DNA of 64,000 nucleotides from Coffea arabica (taxonomy: Eukaryota > Streptophyta > Magnoliopsida > Gentianales > Rubiaceae): assembly GCF_036785885.1 (NCBI RefSeq), contig NC_092316.1, positions 47,105,001-47,169,000 on the forward strand, written 5' to 3'. Positions within the stretch are counted from its first letter, which is position 1, and every line of letters begins with the position of its first letter. The position numbers were made by a program, and so were the translations under genes. Under the pieces are notes generated by a model. It did no database searches. It was not told the origin of the DNA and saw only the letters and a list, made by a program, of their open reading frames with translations. This document shows positions 1-11,737 of this stretch, in pieces.

Positions 1-41
1 CTGCAATTTCTCCCACGTCTTCATATAATGGTCCCAGTATA

Positions 42-73
<32 letters not shown>

Positions 74-854
74 CTAAATTTGCTAGCTAATTTTCAAGAA
101 AAGGGAAAAAAAGGAAGTGATTAAAAAAGGAATTAAGTAGACGGAAATCAGAGGAATTGGTACCAATTAAACACACATCTCTTACCACAAAAAGAAAAAC
201 TAATTAAACAAACTAACGACCCAAATAGCAATCAGTAGGAACCTACTGATGCAGATGTTACCATCCTTGACCAGTTAATTAGTGCAAAACTTGGAAGCAG
301 CCATAGGGCCCAAAACATTATCTCATTTATTAACGTCAACATCCAACTCCAGTGATAGAAAATAGAACAATTTCGATGAATGTGAACAATAATCATTCTA
401 TATAAATATTGTAAGAAACACTCCAAAAAAGAAAAACAGTACTTGAAGACAATTTCGACATTCACTATTAATTTACTAGTATATTTGCCAGTCTTCAATA
501 CCATCTTTTTCAGATACAACAATCAGTATATAATCATTAAGCACACACTAATCTGCTCGATACATGTGTGCTTGTTAAATTGATTGAAATTTAAATTCTT
601 GAACCCAAAAACAAAGAAAGAAAAGGAAAAAAAAAAGAAAAAAAGAATCGGGGTATGGTAGAGGCCCCTGGCTCTACCGAGGTGGCTTCGTATGGCTGCT
701 CCATATGGTGAGTCAGTGACGGTAGCGAGAATCAAGCGAGCTACTGGCTAAGGATGGAATTCAGTCGCCTGATTCAGTGGGCTGCTTTTGTCAGGAGGCT
801 GCGGCTGTAGGTGTGGAACGGGAAAAGAGTTGACAGAAAGGGAAAAAGAAAAAA
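1..854. other. Intergenic, low-complexity DNA
   Basis: No supported gene. The stretch contains a GT dinucleotide run at about 42-66, followed by AT-rich DNA, and a purine-rich A/G tract at about 613-647. The open frames here are short, have no recognisable domain and consist mostly of hydrophobic or low-complexity residues. The segment 650-850 is more GC-balanced but matches nothing I recognise. Confidence 0.6.
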
Positions 855-857
855 TTA

Positions 858-966
858 GGAGAATGGAGGCTGGCGGTGAGAATGGAGGCTGCGGGGTGGG
901 GTAAGAATGGAGGCTGCAGTGAGAATAGAGGATGGCGTCTGGCGGTGAGAATGGAGGCTGCAGGGA
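858..966. repeat. GAATGGAGGCTG minisatellite
   Basis: About five imperfect direct copies of a unit around GAATGGAGGCTG, often preceded by GGTGA or GTAA, lie one after another. The open frames that cross it (plus strand 876-1067 and minus strand 855-1256) owe their length and their repeated residues to this tandem array, so they are not called as genes. Confidence 0.75.
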
Positions 967-1104
967 TTGAGGTGCAGTTGCGGGGTGACGGCTGTGGCTT
1001 GTGGGATGGGAAAACGAAATACCAAAAGAGGAAAGGAGGAATTAGGGCTACAGCAGACGGGAGATGACTTAGAATACCACATACACACTGAAATGATGAA
1101 AATG

Positions 1105-1262
1105 CCCCTATCTTTCGAGCCTATCGAGCTTATACGAGCCCAGCAGGGCTCGGCTCGTTTATTAAATGAATACTGATTAGAGCTCGAGTTCGGCTCATTT
1201 CTCTCTGTAAACAAGCCGAGTTGAGCTTTTATCGAGCCGGGTCGAGCTCGGCTCACGAGCTG
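1105..1262. repeat. GAGCTCGGCTCG-rich repeat end
   Basis: This segment is dense in direct and inverted versions of GAGCTCG, GGCTCG and CGAGCC, ending with GAGCTGTCCGGTTCAATTAA. Such GAGCTCGGCTCG-rich sequence is common in degenerate plant transposon ends, which is the likeliest origin. I could not pair it with an opposite terminus. Confidence 0.4.
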
Positions 1263-1289
1263 TCCGGTTCAATTAACAGCTCTATTGGT

Positions 1290-3873
1290 TGTAGTAGAAA
1301 ATGTCTCTCATGAGTTTTGACTTATATGTATCATAGGAAATTGTAAGATAACCATAAGGCTTAAAACAAAACAAAAATAAAGAGAAAAAGAGAAAGAGAG
1401 CCGAGATTGAAGTTTGAAGAGGAGAAACAAATTTCTTCCAAATTCATTCAAGTTTAGCTATCCATCTTGATCTTGGAGCTTAGGGCAACAACTTTGGTAC
1501 TTGATTGTTGTAGTTCCATCACTTACAAAGCTTACTTGAAGGTAAATCATCTCACTTGGAAGTTGGTTTTTGGGTGAATGAATATTGAAGCCATGAAAGT
1601 GATTCTCTTGTTGTGATTGTACACTTTTATGATTTACATGGTGAATATTGAGTAGTTTAATGGTTTATTTTAGTGGTTTAATGCTGCATAAATTTCGGTC
1701 AAGGCTATGAAAAATTAGGGTTTCTTGCTTCATGGTTCTTTAAGTTGATTTGGTTGGTGGTTTGACTTGTAAATGGAATCTTTGGTGTGATAAGTTCACT
1801 TGTATGGTTGATTCTTAGAAAAATCAGATTTGGCCATGAAACTCTGGCTTAAGGGGGAGTTAGTTTTGCTTAGTTAGAGCTTAGATGGTTAGGGTGTGCT
1901 TGGTTAGGTTTGGAGGTTAGTTGAACTTGTAAGATTAAAAGTATAGAATATAGTTAGTGTTTGTTAGATTTTGAGGTTAGGTTGAGGAAAGAATTTCGGG
2001 TCTCTTGTGGAGCAATTAGGAGCCAGTATATGTATGTTTATTTGGTATGATATTGGTTAGAAAACTTGCATGAGAATCATAGAAACGGATCATGCGTTTG
2101 CGACGCGCGAAACCGTTCAAACTAGAAAACATGGCAGCCCAGAATCCGAACTTTGGCTCTATTTTTCTTTGTGCCACATATTGATTCAGGGTTTTCTCAA
2201 AACATGAAAGTTGTAAATTCTTAAGTCTTGGTTGTGCATGAAAAATTTCAGCCCAATCCGATCAGTGTAACTCCAGTTATACCCAAAACAATGTAAGGTA
2301 TCAGAATTGCCATTGAAGCCAGTCAGTTCTGAGCACCAACTTTGGACCCATTTTTCCCTATGCTCCGCACGGATTCAGCTTTTGGTCAAAACACAAAAGT
2401 TATATCCTTATAAATGAGCTTTTCAACGCCTCTGGAATTTCTTAGTTCCGATCTATGAGTCATGAGTTATGGTCATTCAAACAAGGCCTGTTCGGTAACC
2501 TGAATTGAAACGGTTGGGACTGTCTTGTGTATTTTTGCCCTAGTTCCATTGCAATCTGGACTACAGGGCCTTCATGAAAATTGTAACTCGTTCTAGCTTC
2601 GAAACGGTGTTTCATACACTTTAATCTGATATTTCTAACCTAACTTGTAGTCAAAACAGTTTGGGACGGCAAATTTGCCCGTTTCCTTTTTGCCGACCAT
2701 TTCCGTTTCCTTTTCTGTTTGCCGTTTCCGCGCGCGCGTGTGTCCGTTTTGCCGTTTTGCTTGATTTATGCCTCTTAGTAGTCATTTGTGAAATATGTAG
2801 TGCAATCTTCTATTTCAGACGGTGGTGAGTTTGACCGAGCCAGTGGGGCCTACTAGCTATCATTCGCGACACGATTTTCGCACTTTTGCTATTCTTGTTC
2901 TGTGTGTAAGTATTCAGGCCATTTTTATGTATAAGTTGTTTATGTGTTTTGAGGTGAATGAGAGGGTACTTAGGCGAGAGTGTATTTATCACACTCGACC
3001 TAAACCCTAAATTACATATATATTTGTATATGACATGTGTATATGAACTGTGTTGGGATTGAACCCCTTGAACTTGTAGTTTGGGGTGACTTTTGTGAAT
3101 TTGTAAACTATGATGAAATTGGGGCCTGATTTCAAGACCCAGATGGACTATTCGAGTCGGTCGGGATTTGGTCGAAATCAGTCCAACCTAGTCTTGAGGT
3201 CACAAGTTTGTGAACCAAGTTTATTTTCGTTTTGATTGCTCGAGCCATTTTGTGTGGTTGACTGACTAGTGAGGGTGATAAGAGGTATGGTGGGAGTACA
3301 AGTGGAGTTCTACGGACCCTTATTTGTGGTTGACGGAGTGTCGACAGGAGGTTACCCATGGCACACGATTTGGCTTTGGAGCCAATCTGTATCCTTAACT
3401 TATGCTGTTACTTTTGTACTCTTGATTTGACATCATTGTGACGTAATTGTTCGTCTTATTATGAAATTTACGCTTTTACCCCTGTTTAGTTACTAAGTTT
3501 TTAACTTATCATTTTCCTTTGTTTTCCTTATCAGGGGACGACGCGGGGACCCTTTTGGTACTATCACTAGTATAGATAGTTTCAGGTTGTCATAGTTGGA
3601 CAATTAAGATATTTCTTCTTGTTTTGGTGATCTGCATAAGAACCCTTCTTCGGATTTACTTTCTACTTTTGGTTATTACCATAGGATAATGTAATAGTTT
3701 GGATATCTACTCTTAAGGATGTAAATAGAACTCTTTTGGAATGTATATATTGTGAATAGTACTCTTTTGGTTTAAATAGTTTCATTGCTTTGCGTTTTCG
3801 AGTCCTGGCGCGAGTTAGGCAGACGATCCGCTAAGCCCTTTGATACGCCTCTGGGTGCGGTGGGGTCGTCACA
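1290..3873 (+). mobile_element. 5'-truncated solo LTR, Tekay/Del-like
   Basis: The right end (about 3795-3873) reads GAGTTAGGCAGACGATCCGC and ends in GTGGGGTCGTCACA. This corresponds closely to the LTR right end at 63690-63761 and more distantly to those ending at 29262 and 35631. Upstream it carries other landmarks of the 63 kb LTR: a block around GTTGACGGAGTGTCGAC with a GGAGCCAATCTGTATCCTTA segment (3330-3390), and the stem-loop motif at 2978-2996. No tRNA primer-binding site follows the terminal CA, and no second LTR or internal region is adjacent, so it is read as a solo or truncated LTR. The left boundary is approximate because no TGTGAGGACC start is visible. Confidence 0.7.
2978..2996 (+). 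other. LTR stem-loop motif
   Basis: Perfect inverted arms GAGTGT and ACACTC around the loop ATTTATC, followed by GACCTA. The same motif recurs in the other Tekay-like LTRs of the window, so it may be a conserved LTR structure. Confidence 0.5.
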
Positions 3874-4723
3874 CCTTTCACTTATACTTTCTTCTCTGTA
3901 TCACTCAACATATCTTTCCTCTGATTTCTATTATCAATGTATACTTTTTCTACCATTATTGATTTTGTCAATCCACAATCTAAAGAATTTCACGATTCAT
4001 ATGGCTGCCAACTAGCTGTAGTATCAATAGAATTTATTAATTTATCCCTTGCTTGTAAAGACTCTTGTCTGTAATTTGATTGAAAATATACTATTTCAAC
4101 ACAAGTTTTGAAGGATCAATGTTCCACTTTTAACTCAAACGAAGCTTTATATTGTTATTGGCTTAGTTAATAATTTCCCCAATTGCTTTTATTGCATTTT
4201 ATCCTTTGAAAAAAAAATCATGGATAAAGTACCCATTTTTTACTTGTTTTTGATAAAATTATGAAGAACCCACAATAATGAATAATATAAACAAATTACA
4301 ACTCAAATAAAGTATATTACAAACACTACTATAAACTAACCTACAAATAGTGCAAACATAAAATTAGACAAAACTCACGTATAGTAAGACTTGAATATAA
4401 AAATTAAACAAGTAGCTCAGAACAATTTCCCTACATGGCCTACAAGGAGTTGCAAATTGGATAAATGCTGATGCGACCATGTAAATGTCAAATCTTAATT
4501 ATGCGGTAGGGTTATATGTGAGGTGATGTGTAACTTTCATATTAATTTAATTATCCGTGGGACCTAACTAGCTTCAACATTGATTTTTTGCGATTAAACC
4601 TTTTGAACAACCCTTCTGTTCATAAATCGCTTTCTTAATTTATTACTAAATATGACAACAATTGAAGATGCTCTTGATATAAGCAAAGATCGAGCTCTAT
4701 AAAAGTATAAGCCAGTGATATAA

Positions 4724-4857
4724 GAGTAAATCTTTCCTACACTGACAGTGTATACACTATCATCGTTAGATTCATGACATGAATGTAAAAATTAAATTTC
4801 AAATTCAAATTTTGCACAGTTATCATTCATCACTATCAGTATAGGAAAGATTAATCT
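4724..4857. mobile_element. MITE with 9-bp target duplication
   Basis: A 134-bp palindromic element whose ends are inverted copies: the left end carries TAAATCTTTCCTACACTG and the right end, on the other strand, TTAATCTTTCCTATACTG. It is flanked by an exact 9-bp direct repeat GTGATATAA at 4715-4723 and 4858-4866. A 9-bp duplication suggests mobilisation by a Mutator-like transposase. It has no coding capacity. Related copies lie near 9418-9569, 9955-10075 and 10455-10604. Confidence 0.85.
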
Positions 4858-5781
4858 GTGATATAATCCATAATTTTCAGAATATTGGCCAATTATGTAA
4901 AACTCCTTTTAATTCCTCCCAAAGTTTGTTTAACTGCTTTCAGAATAAAATGTGCTAGAAAGAAGATTAACCCACCGCAATTACCCTATTTTTATGCAAA
5001 CATACAAGTGTTTGATACTTACATATAAGGAAAATAAGGAAAAACTTGTAATTCTTTATTTTTGTTTTTGAAAAAAGAAAAGCTCAAAACCAAAATATTC
5101 ATTTCCATCCTAGCTAGTAAGAGTAGTGATATTTATGACCGTACCAAAACTTTGTTTTGGATTACAAATGAAAAAAAAAAAATATTGACTATGTTTGGGT
5201 TGTAGTTTGTTCAAAAAAAATTTTCTTTTCTAAATTTTCTCACCGGTTATTCTTCACATACCCCCTGTTTTTTTTTTTTTTTGTCTATTTAAATCTTCTC
5301 ATCTTTTTGTTCGTCACACGCCCTTATCCAAAAACTAATTCAGTAATAATTAAAATACGGTCCTTCTATTTTGTGCATCAAGTGCATGGATAAAAAGGAA
5401 GGACTAATTTCATTTTTTTTTAGTTTAATTTCGCAGAAATAACACTCTTATGGAATAATATATTCACTTTAGAGGGTGAGCAATAATTTAAAATTTTATG
5501 AGTAGCCACGCTACCTTTAGTATTTTTATTCCATGCCAAATGTGCAAATATTAGAGAAACCCAATGCTCTCGTTGGTATGACACTTGAAGTCGCTTTTAC
5601 TTCCGGTATATGTTGTTGGATTAATTGCAACACGCATCCTCAAACTACTTTTAATATGTATTTCATCCTTGAATCAAAACTTTTTTTTATTTCTTCACTG
5701 CCTCAAAATTATTAGTCATGTTTTGAACCCTAATCTACTAGGCAGAAATACAACTCCCTAACCCATGACTAGTGGTTGAAC

Positions 5782-5902
5782 TCCTCCGCGCACTTAACGT
5801 GTTTGGACCAGGTTGGGGCACCAGGTCCGGGTCGCAGGAGATTAGTCGGATCCCGTAAGGATTGACACGGATATTCCTGTATCGACAAAAAAAAAAGAAA
5901 AA
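5782..5902 (+). mobile_element. 5'-truncated SINE with 15-bp target duplication
   Basis: A 121-bp insert ends in an A-rich tail (about 5887-5902) and is flanked by a perfect 15-bp direct repeat GACTAGTGGTTGAAC at 5767-5781 and 5903-5917. The body includes GGAGATTAGTCGGATCCCGT, resembling the 3' bodies of plant tRNA-derived SINEs (Au-like). No clear Pol III A box or B box remains, so it is a 5'-truncated copy. The tail and long target duplication indicate insertion by target-primed reverse transcription with LINE machinery. Confidence 0.85.
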
Positions 5903-6337
5903 GACTAGTGGTTGAACGGTAGAACTTAATTATTGTATACAATCAAATTACACTACATTGTTCAAATAAATTGAAATTTTCGTAGTTTATTTTCTGCCAC
6001 TATTTTTCACTAAAAATATTTTAGTACCCCTAATTGATATCAATTTTAGCACTTAATTACATTGTACTAAGTATTCTTGATCGCTTAAAAGCATTAAAGG
6101 CTTTCCATTCAAAAATTGCTACCAAATTTCATTAGTTCCCAACCAATTTAAGTGAGTGCTAGAATCGATAGTTTAGTGGTGCAAAACCACAAATTAGTGA
6201 TAGTTCGTTGGTGCCTATTATAATTAACTTTAATTTACTGTATATTATTTGGTGTTCTCGTGAGGCGCCGCTATTTTGCTTGCAATGACGGATACAGGAT
6301 GAGTTGTCAGACACCTATGATGATTGAGATAGAAGTG

Positions 6338-6359
6338 ACAACACACACACACACACACT
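6338..6359. repeat. CA microsatellite
   Basis: A CA dinucleotide run immediately upstream of the TATA-like sequence of the DUF538 gene. Confidence 0.8.
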
Positions 6360-6360
6360 C

Positions 6361-6367
6361 ATATAAG
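6361..6367 (+). promoter_or_regulatory. Candidate TATA box of the DUF538 gene
   Basis: ATATAAG lies about 115 bases upstream of the start codon at 6480, a plausible distance for a plant core promoter with a short 5' leader. It is inferred from position and sequence only. Confidence 0.45.
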
Positions 6368-6479
6368 CAACCAACAAAAGCGACCGTCCAGCATTGGGAG
6401 GTAGAAGAAGAAGATGAGAGTTGTGATTTGTGAGGTGAATTTCACTTGAGATAAGATAGATTTATTGCAGCCTGCAAGA

Positions 6480-9115
6480 ATGGAGAAAGCTCTGACAACA
6501 GTTGGGAGCTTAAAAGCTAGTACGTTTTGGGTTTCCAAGAAAGCCAAGGAAGAGATCTCCAGCATCACTCAGGACCTCTCTGTATAATCAACTTTTCCTT
6601 TTCTTTCTTGATCGTTATTCAGTTATTTGAATTCTGCATTTTAATTTGTAGACTGCATTAGTTCCTTTGATGCTGCTTTGTTTAAGTGGTATTTCGACTC
6701 TGTCATTGTTATCTGAATTGACGTGCAAGAACTTTTAATACAATGTCATAATAAGATTTGTGAGATTTAGTAGTAGATAAAAGGAATCTTGAGGAAAGGA
6801 GAGGAGGGCTCCAGTTTAATTTGGATTTGGGTGGAAATTTGAGATAAGACAGAGGATTCTTGTTTCAATGCCCTGTTAATTCTGAGATGCATTGATTGGA
6901 AAGTTTTGATCAGACAGAGCATTCTTGATTTTCCTTCTAATTCTGAGATTAGTGGCATTAATGGATGTGTAGTGCAGAGCGTGTGGTTTTATGGACAACA
7001 GGCTTTACCACAATCATTATTATAGATGCTGATATTATTTTGCGCTTTTGACATTTCTGAGTTCAGTTGGGAGTTAGTAGAACTGTGTTTTCCATCGGGA
7101 CTGTACTGTCGAATCTGAAAATTGGCATAGTTGTAACCTCAAAAGGAGGATCAAGTAAGAAAGAGGTTGTCAATAATTCTTGGTCAGTTTCTATTAGAAC
7201 GTAATAAGACTTTGATCATTGCTTCTTTTCATAAAATATAGCTTCTGGTTTCCAACTTCTGCTATGCTTATCCATAAGAATCCTCACTTTTCATATTACC
7301 GCCTTTTGATTAGTAGAGATTTAGTGAAAAATTGTGCCGGATTCTTCTTAATCTTTATCGCGTACATCGTTCAAGCCTTTTCAAGGTTCTTAAGCTTAGA
7401 GCTGGGATCAATCCTACTACCAGAATATGGCTACTTCATTGGGATTTGTCTGTCATTTCAGAGCTAGTGAGGGGCCTTGTCTCCCCAATTCTTTGGCCTC
7501 CAAAGTTCAATGTGCCTTTTTTTTTTCCAATGTGCCTAATGTGTCATTAATGTGCCCTTTCTTGGCTCCAAAACTTGAGTTTATTGACATTGTATTTCTG
7601 CTGACTTCAGAAGAATCATACCACCAGACCTGATATTGCAACGTATGCACTCTAGCAGAGTAACTCTTTTTTAACTTTGTGATCTTCCAATGAGATTCAG
7701 GCTTCCCATCCCATCCAATTTGTATGTTTACCTTTGAAGATAATTATAATGAAGAACTACACAGAGTTCTTTTGGCCATTAGCATTCTCGTTAACTTAGA
7801 CAAGTAGCTATTTTTCCAGACTGGCTCCCAAGGGAACTGAAATTGTTCCTACTTGGTCAGTTTCATAATTCTGATTGTAAAGATTTTTAATCCAAGAAAT
7901 TTCAGAGCAAATGTCATTCTTAATAAATTCTGATTTTTGAAATCCATGAAACAGCATACCATCTGTCTTGGACTTGATCTATTAAGTCATAAATTGTGAA
8001 CCATGGCCAGGAAGACCTGTTTATGTTTTAAGTAAACTTGATTTCAGTCATCATATTCAACTATATTTCTTTTGGGTTGGCTTACATTCAGCAGTCTCTT
8101 GCTGAGGACTCTTTTCTTTCTCCTTTTTCACTTTTCTTGTTGATTTACAAAGAACCATAAATATATATAGTTTCTTCTCATGGACAATTTTACATAGATG
8201 AACTTGCAACTACTATCTCGGCTTTTCTTTTCTCATCTTTGTTGATCTTTTGCATAAGATTACAATCCCGTTTTGCTGCTCTTCCAGTAACTGCGCTTTC
8301 TATTTCCAGACCTTCTCTAATACTGTTGAAGAAAAGGCAAAATGGGTATTCAACAAGCTGAAAGGTATGATGATAATCCTACATCCATTTTTGTTTTCAG
8401 ATGAATTCATCACGGAGAATTTTGTATTACCACATTGTGGCATCTGTGGTGCAAGTATACCTCATTCTAAAAGTGGATCATTAACTGTGCTGCATCGGCA
8501 TCTTAGCTATAACTGTGGTATTCAAGATCAAACTACCATGATATATGGTTTCACTAGTATTTAGAACAGAAAAGACCACAGCAGTTGCTCATCCATAATG
8601 AGAGCATGCACATCTATAATCTAATGACAATTGGATCATTTTTCTACTGCTACCCTGCCTGCTATAGCAGTCAACATTGTGCAAGCTTGTCAGTCTCTGA
8701 ATGACAGCCATCTAAACCATGTAGTAATTCCTCAGGTAAGCCCCTGAAGTCCTTGCCAGATCTCCTGCGAGAATTCAACCTACCGCCTGGCCTTTTTCCC
8801 CAGAACATAACTTGTTATGAATTTGATGCGTCAAAGTCCAAGCTTATTGTCTACTTGCCCTCTCCATGTGAAGTTTGCTTCAAGGACTCATCTGTTGTGA
8901 GGTATGCTACACGGATCAAAGCAACATTGTCAAGGGGAAAGCTCACAGGAATTGAAGGAATGAAGACCAAGGTTCTGGTATGGGTCAAAGTTACTAGTGT
9001 CAATGTTGAGGGCTACAAATCTGACAAACTGTGGTTTGCAGCAGGGGTGAAGAAATCAAGGCCTAAAGATGCATATGAAATGCCCCGTGATGCAGTAAAA
9101 GTAGAAGAATTTTGA
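6480..9115 (+). CDS. DUF538 family protein, 3 exons, 178 aa
   Basis: Three exons join in frame at GT-AG introns: 6480-6581 (34 codons), 8310-8364 and 8736-9115, giving a 178-residue protein. Intron 1 is 1728 bases and intron 2 is 371 bases. The first exon encodes MEKALTTVGSLKASTFWVSK, a typical start for this plant family. Exon 2 encodes a segment ending in FNKLKG, and exon 3 carries the DUF538 core, with PDLLREFNLPPGLFPQNITC, a YLPSPCEVCF strand and GKLTGIEGMKTKVLVWVKV. The length is normal for a one-domain DUF538 protein. Function in the family is poorly defined; members are small soluble proteins often linked to stress responses. No signal peptide or membrane span is evident. Exon 1 is too short to stand out as an open frame; it was chosen because its phase and sequence fit exon 2. 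The gene appears intact, with a TATA-like element about 115 bases upstream. Confidence 0.9.
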
Positions 9116-9417
9116 GTTTGGAAAGAAATCAAAGATCCTGCTAGTTTTATGTCAATAATGCTATAGAAGCATTTCCCTTTTTTAAATATGGATACATTAC
9201 CTTATTCTTTGATATGTTCTTTAGTCTTCACGAACACATATATGCTGATCGATATATGGAAACTATTAATGTTGTATCAACCATTATCAATTCTTGACAG
9301 AGTGAAATGTAGTATTTTAAATATGATACTAGAACCAGTGAAATATTCGTCTACTAGACAAAGAAGAATTCTATGATAACACAATGGAGGAGCAATATGA
9401 ATCATCATATAAATAAT

Positions 9418-9569
9418 GAATTAATTGTATATACACTGTTAATGTATACATTATCACCATTAGATATATAATACATTTGTAAAATTTAAATTTGAAATTT
9501 AAAATTTGCTCATATATCATACATCTAATCATGATAATGTATACACTAACAGTGTATATATAATCTACT
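9418..9569. mobile_element. MITE, copy 2 of the 4724 family
   Basis: Inverted ends carry TGTATATACACTG on the left and, on the other strand, TATATATACACTG on the right, around an AT-rich core. Flanking 9-mers ATAAATAAT (about 9409-9417) and ATGAATAAT (about 9570-9578) match at 8 of 9 bases, consistent with an aged 9-bp target duplication. It lies about 300 bases downstream of the DUF538 stop codon. Confidence 0.65.
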
Positions 9570-9954
9570 TATGAATAATTATATAGTGTAGTATGAACAA
9601 TTGACCAGTTTGTAGTATTTAGCTGATGATAGGTTTGCTTGTTAATAAAAGATTCACCAATATCATGTTTTGGGTGGGGCATAGATATTGGTGACGGAGA
9701 ATCAGCTAATCGAAGGTCAAGCCGGTGATCCGCGAAAGTGAAATTATAAATGAAAATAAAATTATAGAGTGACCTAAAAAGGGGAGAAAACAAGGGAAAA
9801 ATACAAACAAAATTGTCTAGAAAAGAAAGCAACAGCAAGGAAAATAGGAAAAGACAAAAAAAAACGTTGTAGAAAGAGAATCCTATAGAATTTATTAAAA
9901 CAATAACTAGTCACATTTTATAAAATAGGGGTTTTTCCTTGTATAAATTTTTAT

Positions 9955-10075
9955 TCCATTGGTAGTGTATATACTAGTGGATCTATATGTATGACAAGTA
10001 ATTTAAATTTCAAGTTTTGGACACGTGATATGCATATAGGTGGTTAGTGTATACACTATCAATTTAATTTAGATT
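9955..10075. mobile_element. MITE fragment, copy 3 of the 4724 family
   Basis: Contains GGTAGTGTATATACTAGTGG on the left and TAGTGTATACACTATCAA on the right, with the AATTTAAATTTCAA core shared with neighbouring copies. The termini are degraded and no target duplication could be assigned. Confidence 0.45.
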
Positions 10076-10454
10076 AATCTCTTTTTATACCATCTGTCCA
10101 ATATTTGGGAGCATTACTATGTGTTGTTAATACAAAATTTTCACCTTTTAAATTCCTTTTGTCCCCTACTGTTAAGAGTATTTAATTTTTCCTTTTTAAG
10201 TGCCCTTCCTTTTTAAGCACTTCATTTGTAAAATTTCAATTAATGTTAGCAATTAGCAAATAACTAAATACCATACAAAGTAACTTTCTCTATTTAATCT
10301 TACCTACCTTCCCTTGTATTTGTTTACTTTTCTTAATTAATTTTACATTTCCAAAAATATAACATCTGAAATATATCTTAACGAGTACCTACCATTAGAC
10401 AAACTCATGTTGTATCAGACATTATTAATTCTTGATAGAGTGGGTTATTCTATC

Positions 10455-10604
10455 AGATTAATCTTCCTACACTGACAATGTACACTATCGGTATTGGATA
10501 AATGACAACTATGCAAAATTTGAAGTTGAAATTCAACTTTTATATACATGTCATGAATTCAACAGTAATAGTGCATATATTGTCAATGTGTATAAGATTT
10601 ACTC
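10455..10604. mobile_element. MITE, copy 4 of the 4724 family
   Basis: A 150-bp palindromic element starting AGATTAATCTTCCTACACTG and ending GATTTACTC. Its flanks TATTCTATC (10446-10454) and TATTTTATC (10605-10613) match at 8 of 9 positions, an aged 9-bp target duplication. It is non-coding. Confidence 0.75.
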
Positions 10605-10922
10605 TATTTTATCTTCGAAAACCTAAAAGTTTCTATCGAATTATGTCTCAAAATTAGCAAGGCATTAGCAAATAGAATACCCTATATTTTCATTAAACTT
10701 TATTCATAACAAACGGGGCATTTCATATGGAATTCACTGTCTCTTCTAAAGTTTCAATCCAAATCCAAATCCAAATGAAACGGAACTCCTCCTAAGCTTT
10801 CCAAAAGATTACTAAAAAATCTCAGGAATTTTTCTGAGGGCTTTTATTAAAAAATCTGGTGATTTCTTTCTTTCTTTCTTTTTTTAAGGATAAGAAAAAT
10901 CTTGTGATTTCTAGATAGATAG

Positions 10923-11009
10923 CAATCACAAAGGCATTAGTCAAATACACAGCCCTAAAATTAGAGTCAATTATATAGTTAATCCCCTTAAGGTTTGCCA
11001 CACTTCTCT
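10923..11009. repeat. Direct repeat, left copy
   Basis: This roughly 85-base segment, containing AATCACAAAGGCATTAG and TTAATCCCCTTAAGGTTTGC, recurs in the same orientation at 14984-15069 with only a few differences. The LINE remnant lies between the two copies. Confidence 0.85.
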
Positions 11010-11737
11010 ACTTCAGGTCTTCGTAAAGTAGCTTCAAATTATTATTTCCAAGAAAATCCAGCTACTGTGGTCAATTTAGCATTTCATTATTACTTTAAGT
11101 GTAATCTGGTAAAGTAACAAACAATTAAGAACTTGGCTACATTATTATAACTTTTGGGCGAATGAATACAACCTTACAAAGCAGAGAAGTTACTTTTCCA
11201 ATTTTTTGTACTCTTGTACAAGAGGGATGCCCTGAATGAAAATGGAGTTTCAATAAGAGGTCTTATGTTACTTGACAAGTAAAATATTTTCATCACATGA
11301 GCTATACCATTGATATACAAGCTAGCTTACTCTTTTTAACATAGATTTTTTACATAGACAATTTTTAACGTTGCAATGATTTGTAATTTGCAATATTGAT
11401 AAGCATCAAACTTTATGAATTAAAATGCATGAACTGAATGGCATCTCTCAAGGTACCAGTTTGCTGATAGAAACTTTCTGTGTCTAATAATAAAGATAAA
11501 ACAGCTAAGACAAGGCAGAGAAAAGTACTCCAAGAAAATACTCAACCTAATGCAAACAACAATTATTTTTTAGAAGCAAGTTCACAGACTTTTGTTCTTT
11601 TTGTTACTAGTGGATCCAAAGTGAGAGCACTAATTTTGTGTTTACAAAAGTTCATAACCTTTTATCAAATTTTCAAATTGAATTAATAGTTTTCTACCAT
11701 ACAATGTTTACCTTGACTCTAACATTATAGCCCAGTC
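11010..11737. other. Intergenic between direct repeat and LINE
   Basis: AT-rich DNA without a recognisable gene or repeat. The small open frame at 11480-11686 has no known domain and no gene-like context. Confidence 0.5.

Larger units (their letters stand above)
3874..6337. other. Intergenic, AT-rich
   Basis: No gene supported. Apart from the MITE at 4724-4857 and the SINE fragment at 5782-5902, described separately, it holds A/T homopolymer runs (for example about 5169-5180 and 5269-5282) and unremarkable AT-rich DNA. The open frames here are 60-76 codons with no recognisable domain. Confidence 0.6.
9116..10922. other. Intergenic with MITE copies
   Basis: The downstream flank of the DUF538 gene. 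No coding region is supported. It contains three copies or partial copies of the palindromic MITE family, described separately, and a (CTTT)n run at about 10866-10880. The remainder is AT-rich and featureless. Confidence 0.6.

Noticed and set aside
855..1256. Minus-strand 133-codon open frame with SLHSHRQ-like repeats
   Set aside because: The repeated residues come from the GAATGGAGGCTG minisatellite and the frame crosses a transposon-like GAGCTCG block.
8250..8564. Plus-strand 104-codon frame as a separate gene
   Set aside because: It contains exon 2 of the DUF538 gene in frame, but the rest reads through the flanking introns; splice sites at 8309/8310 and 8364/8365 fit the family sequence.
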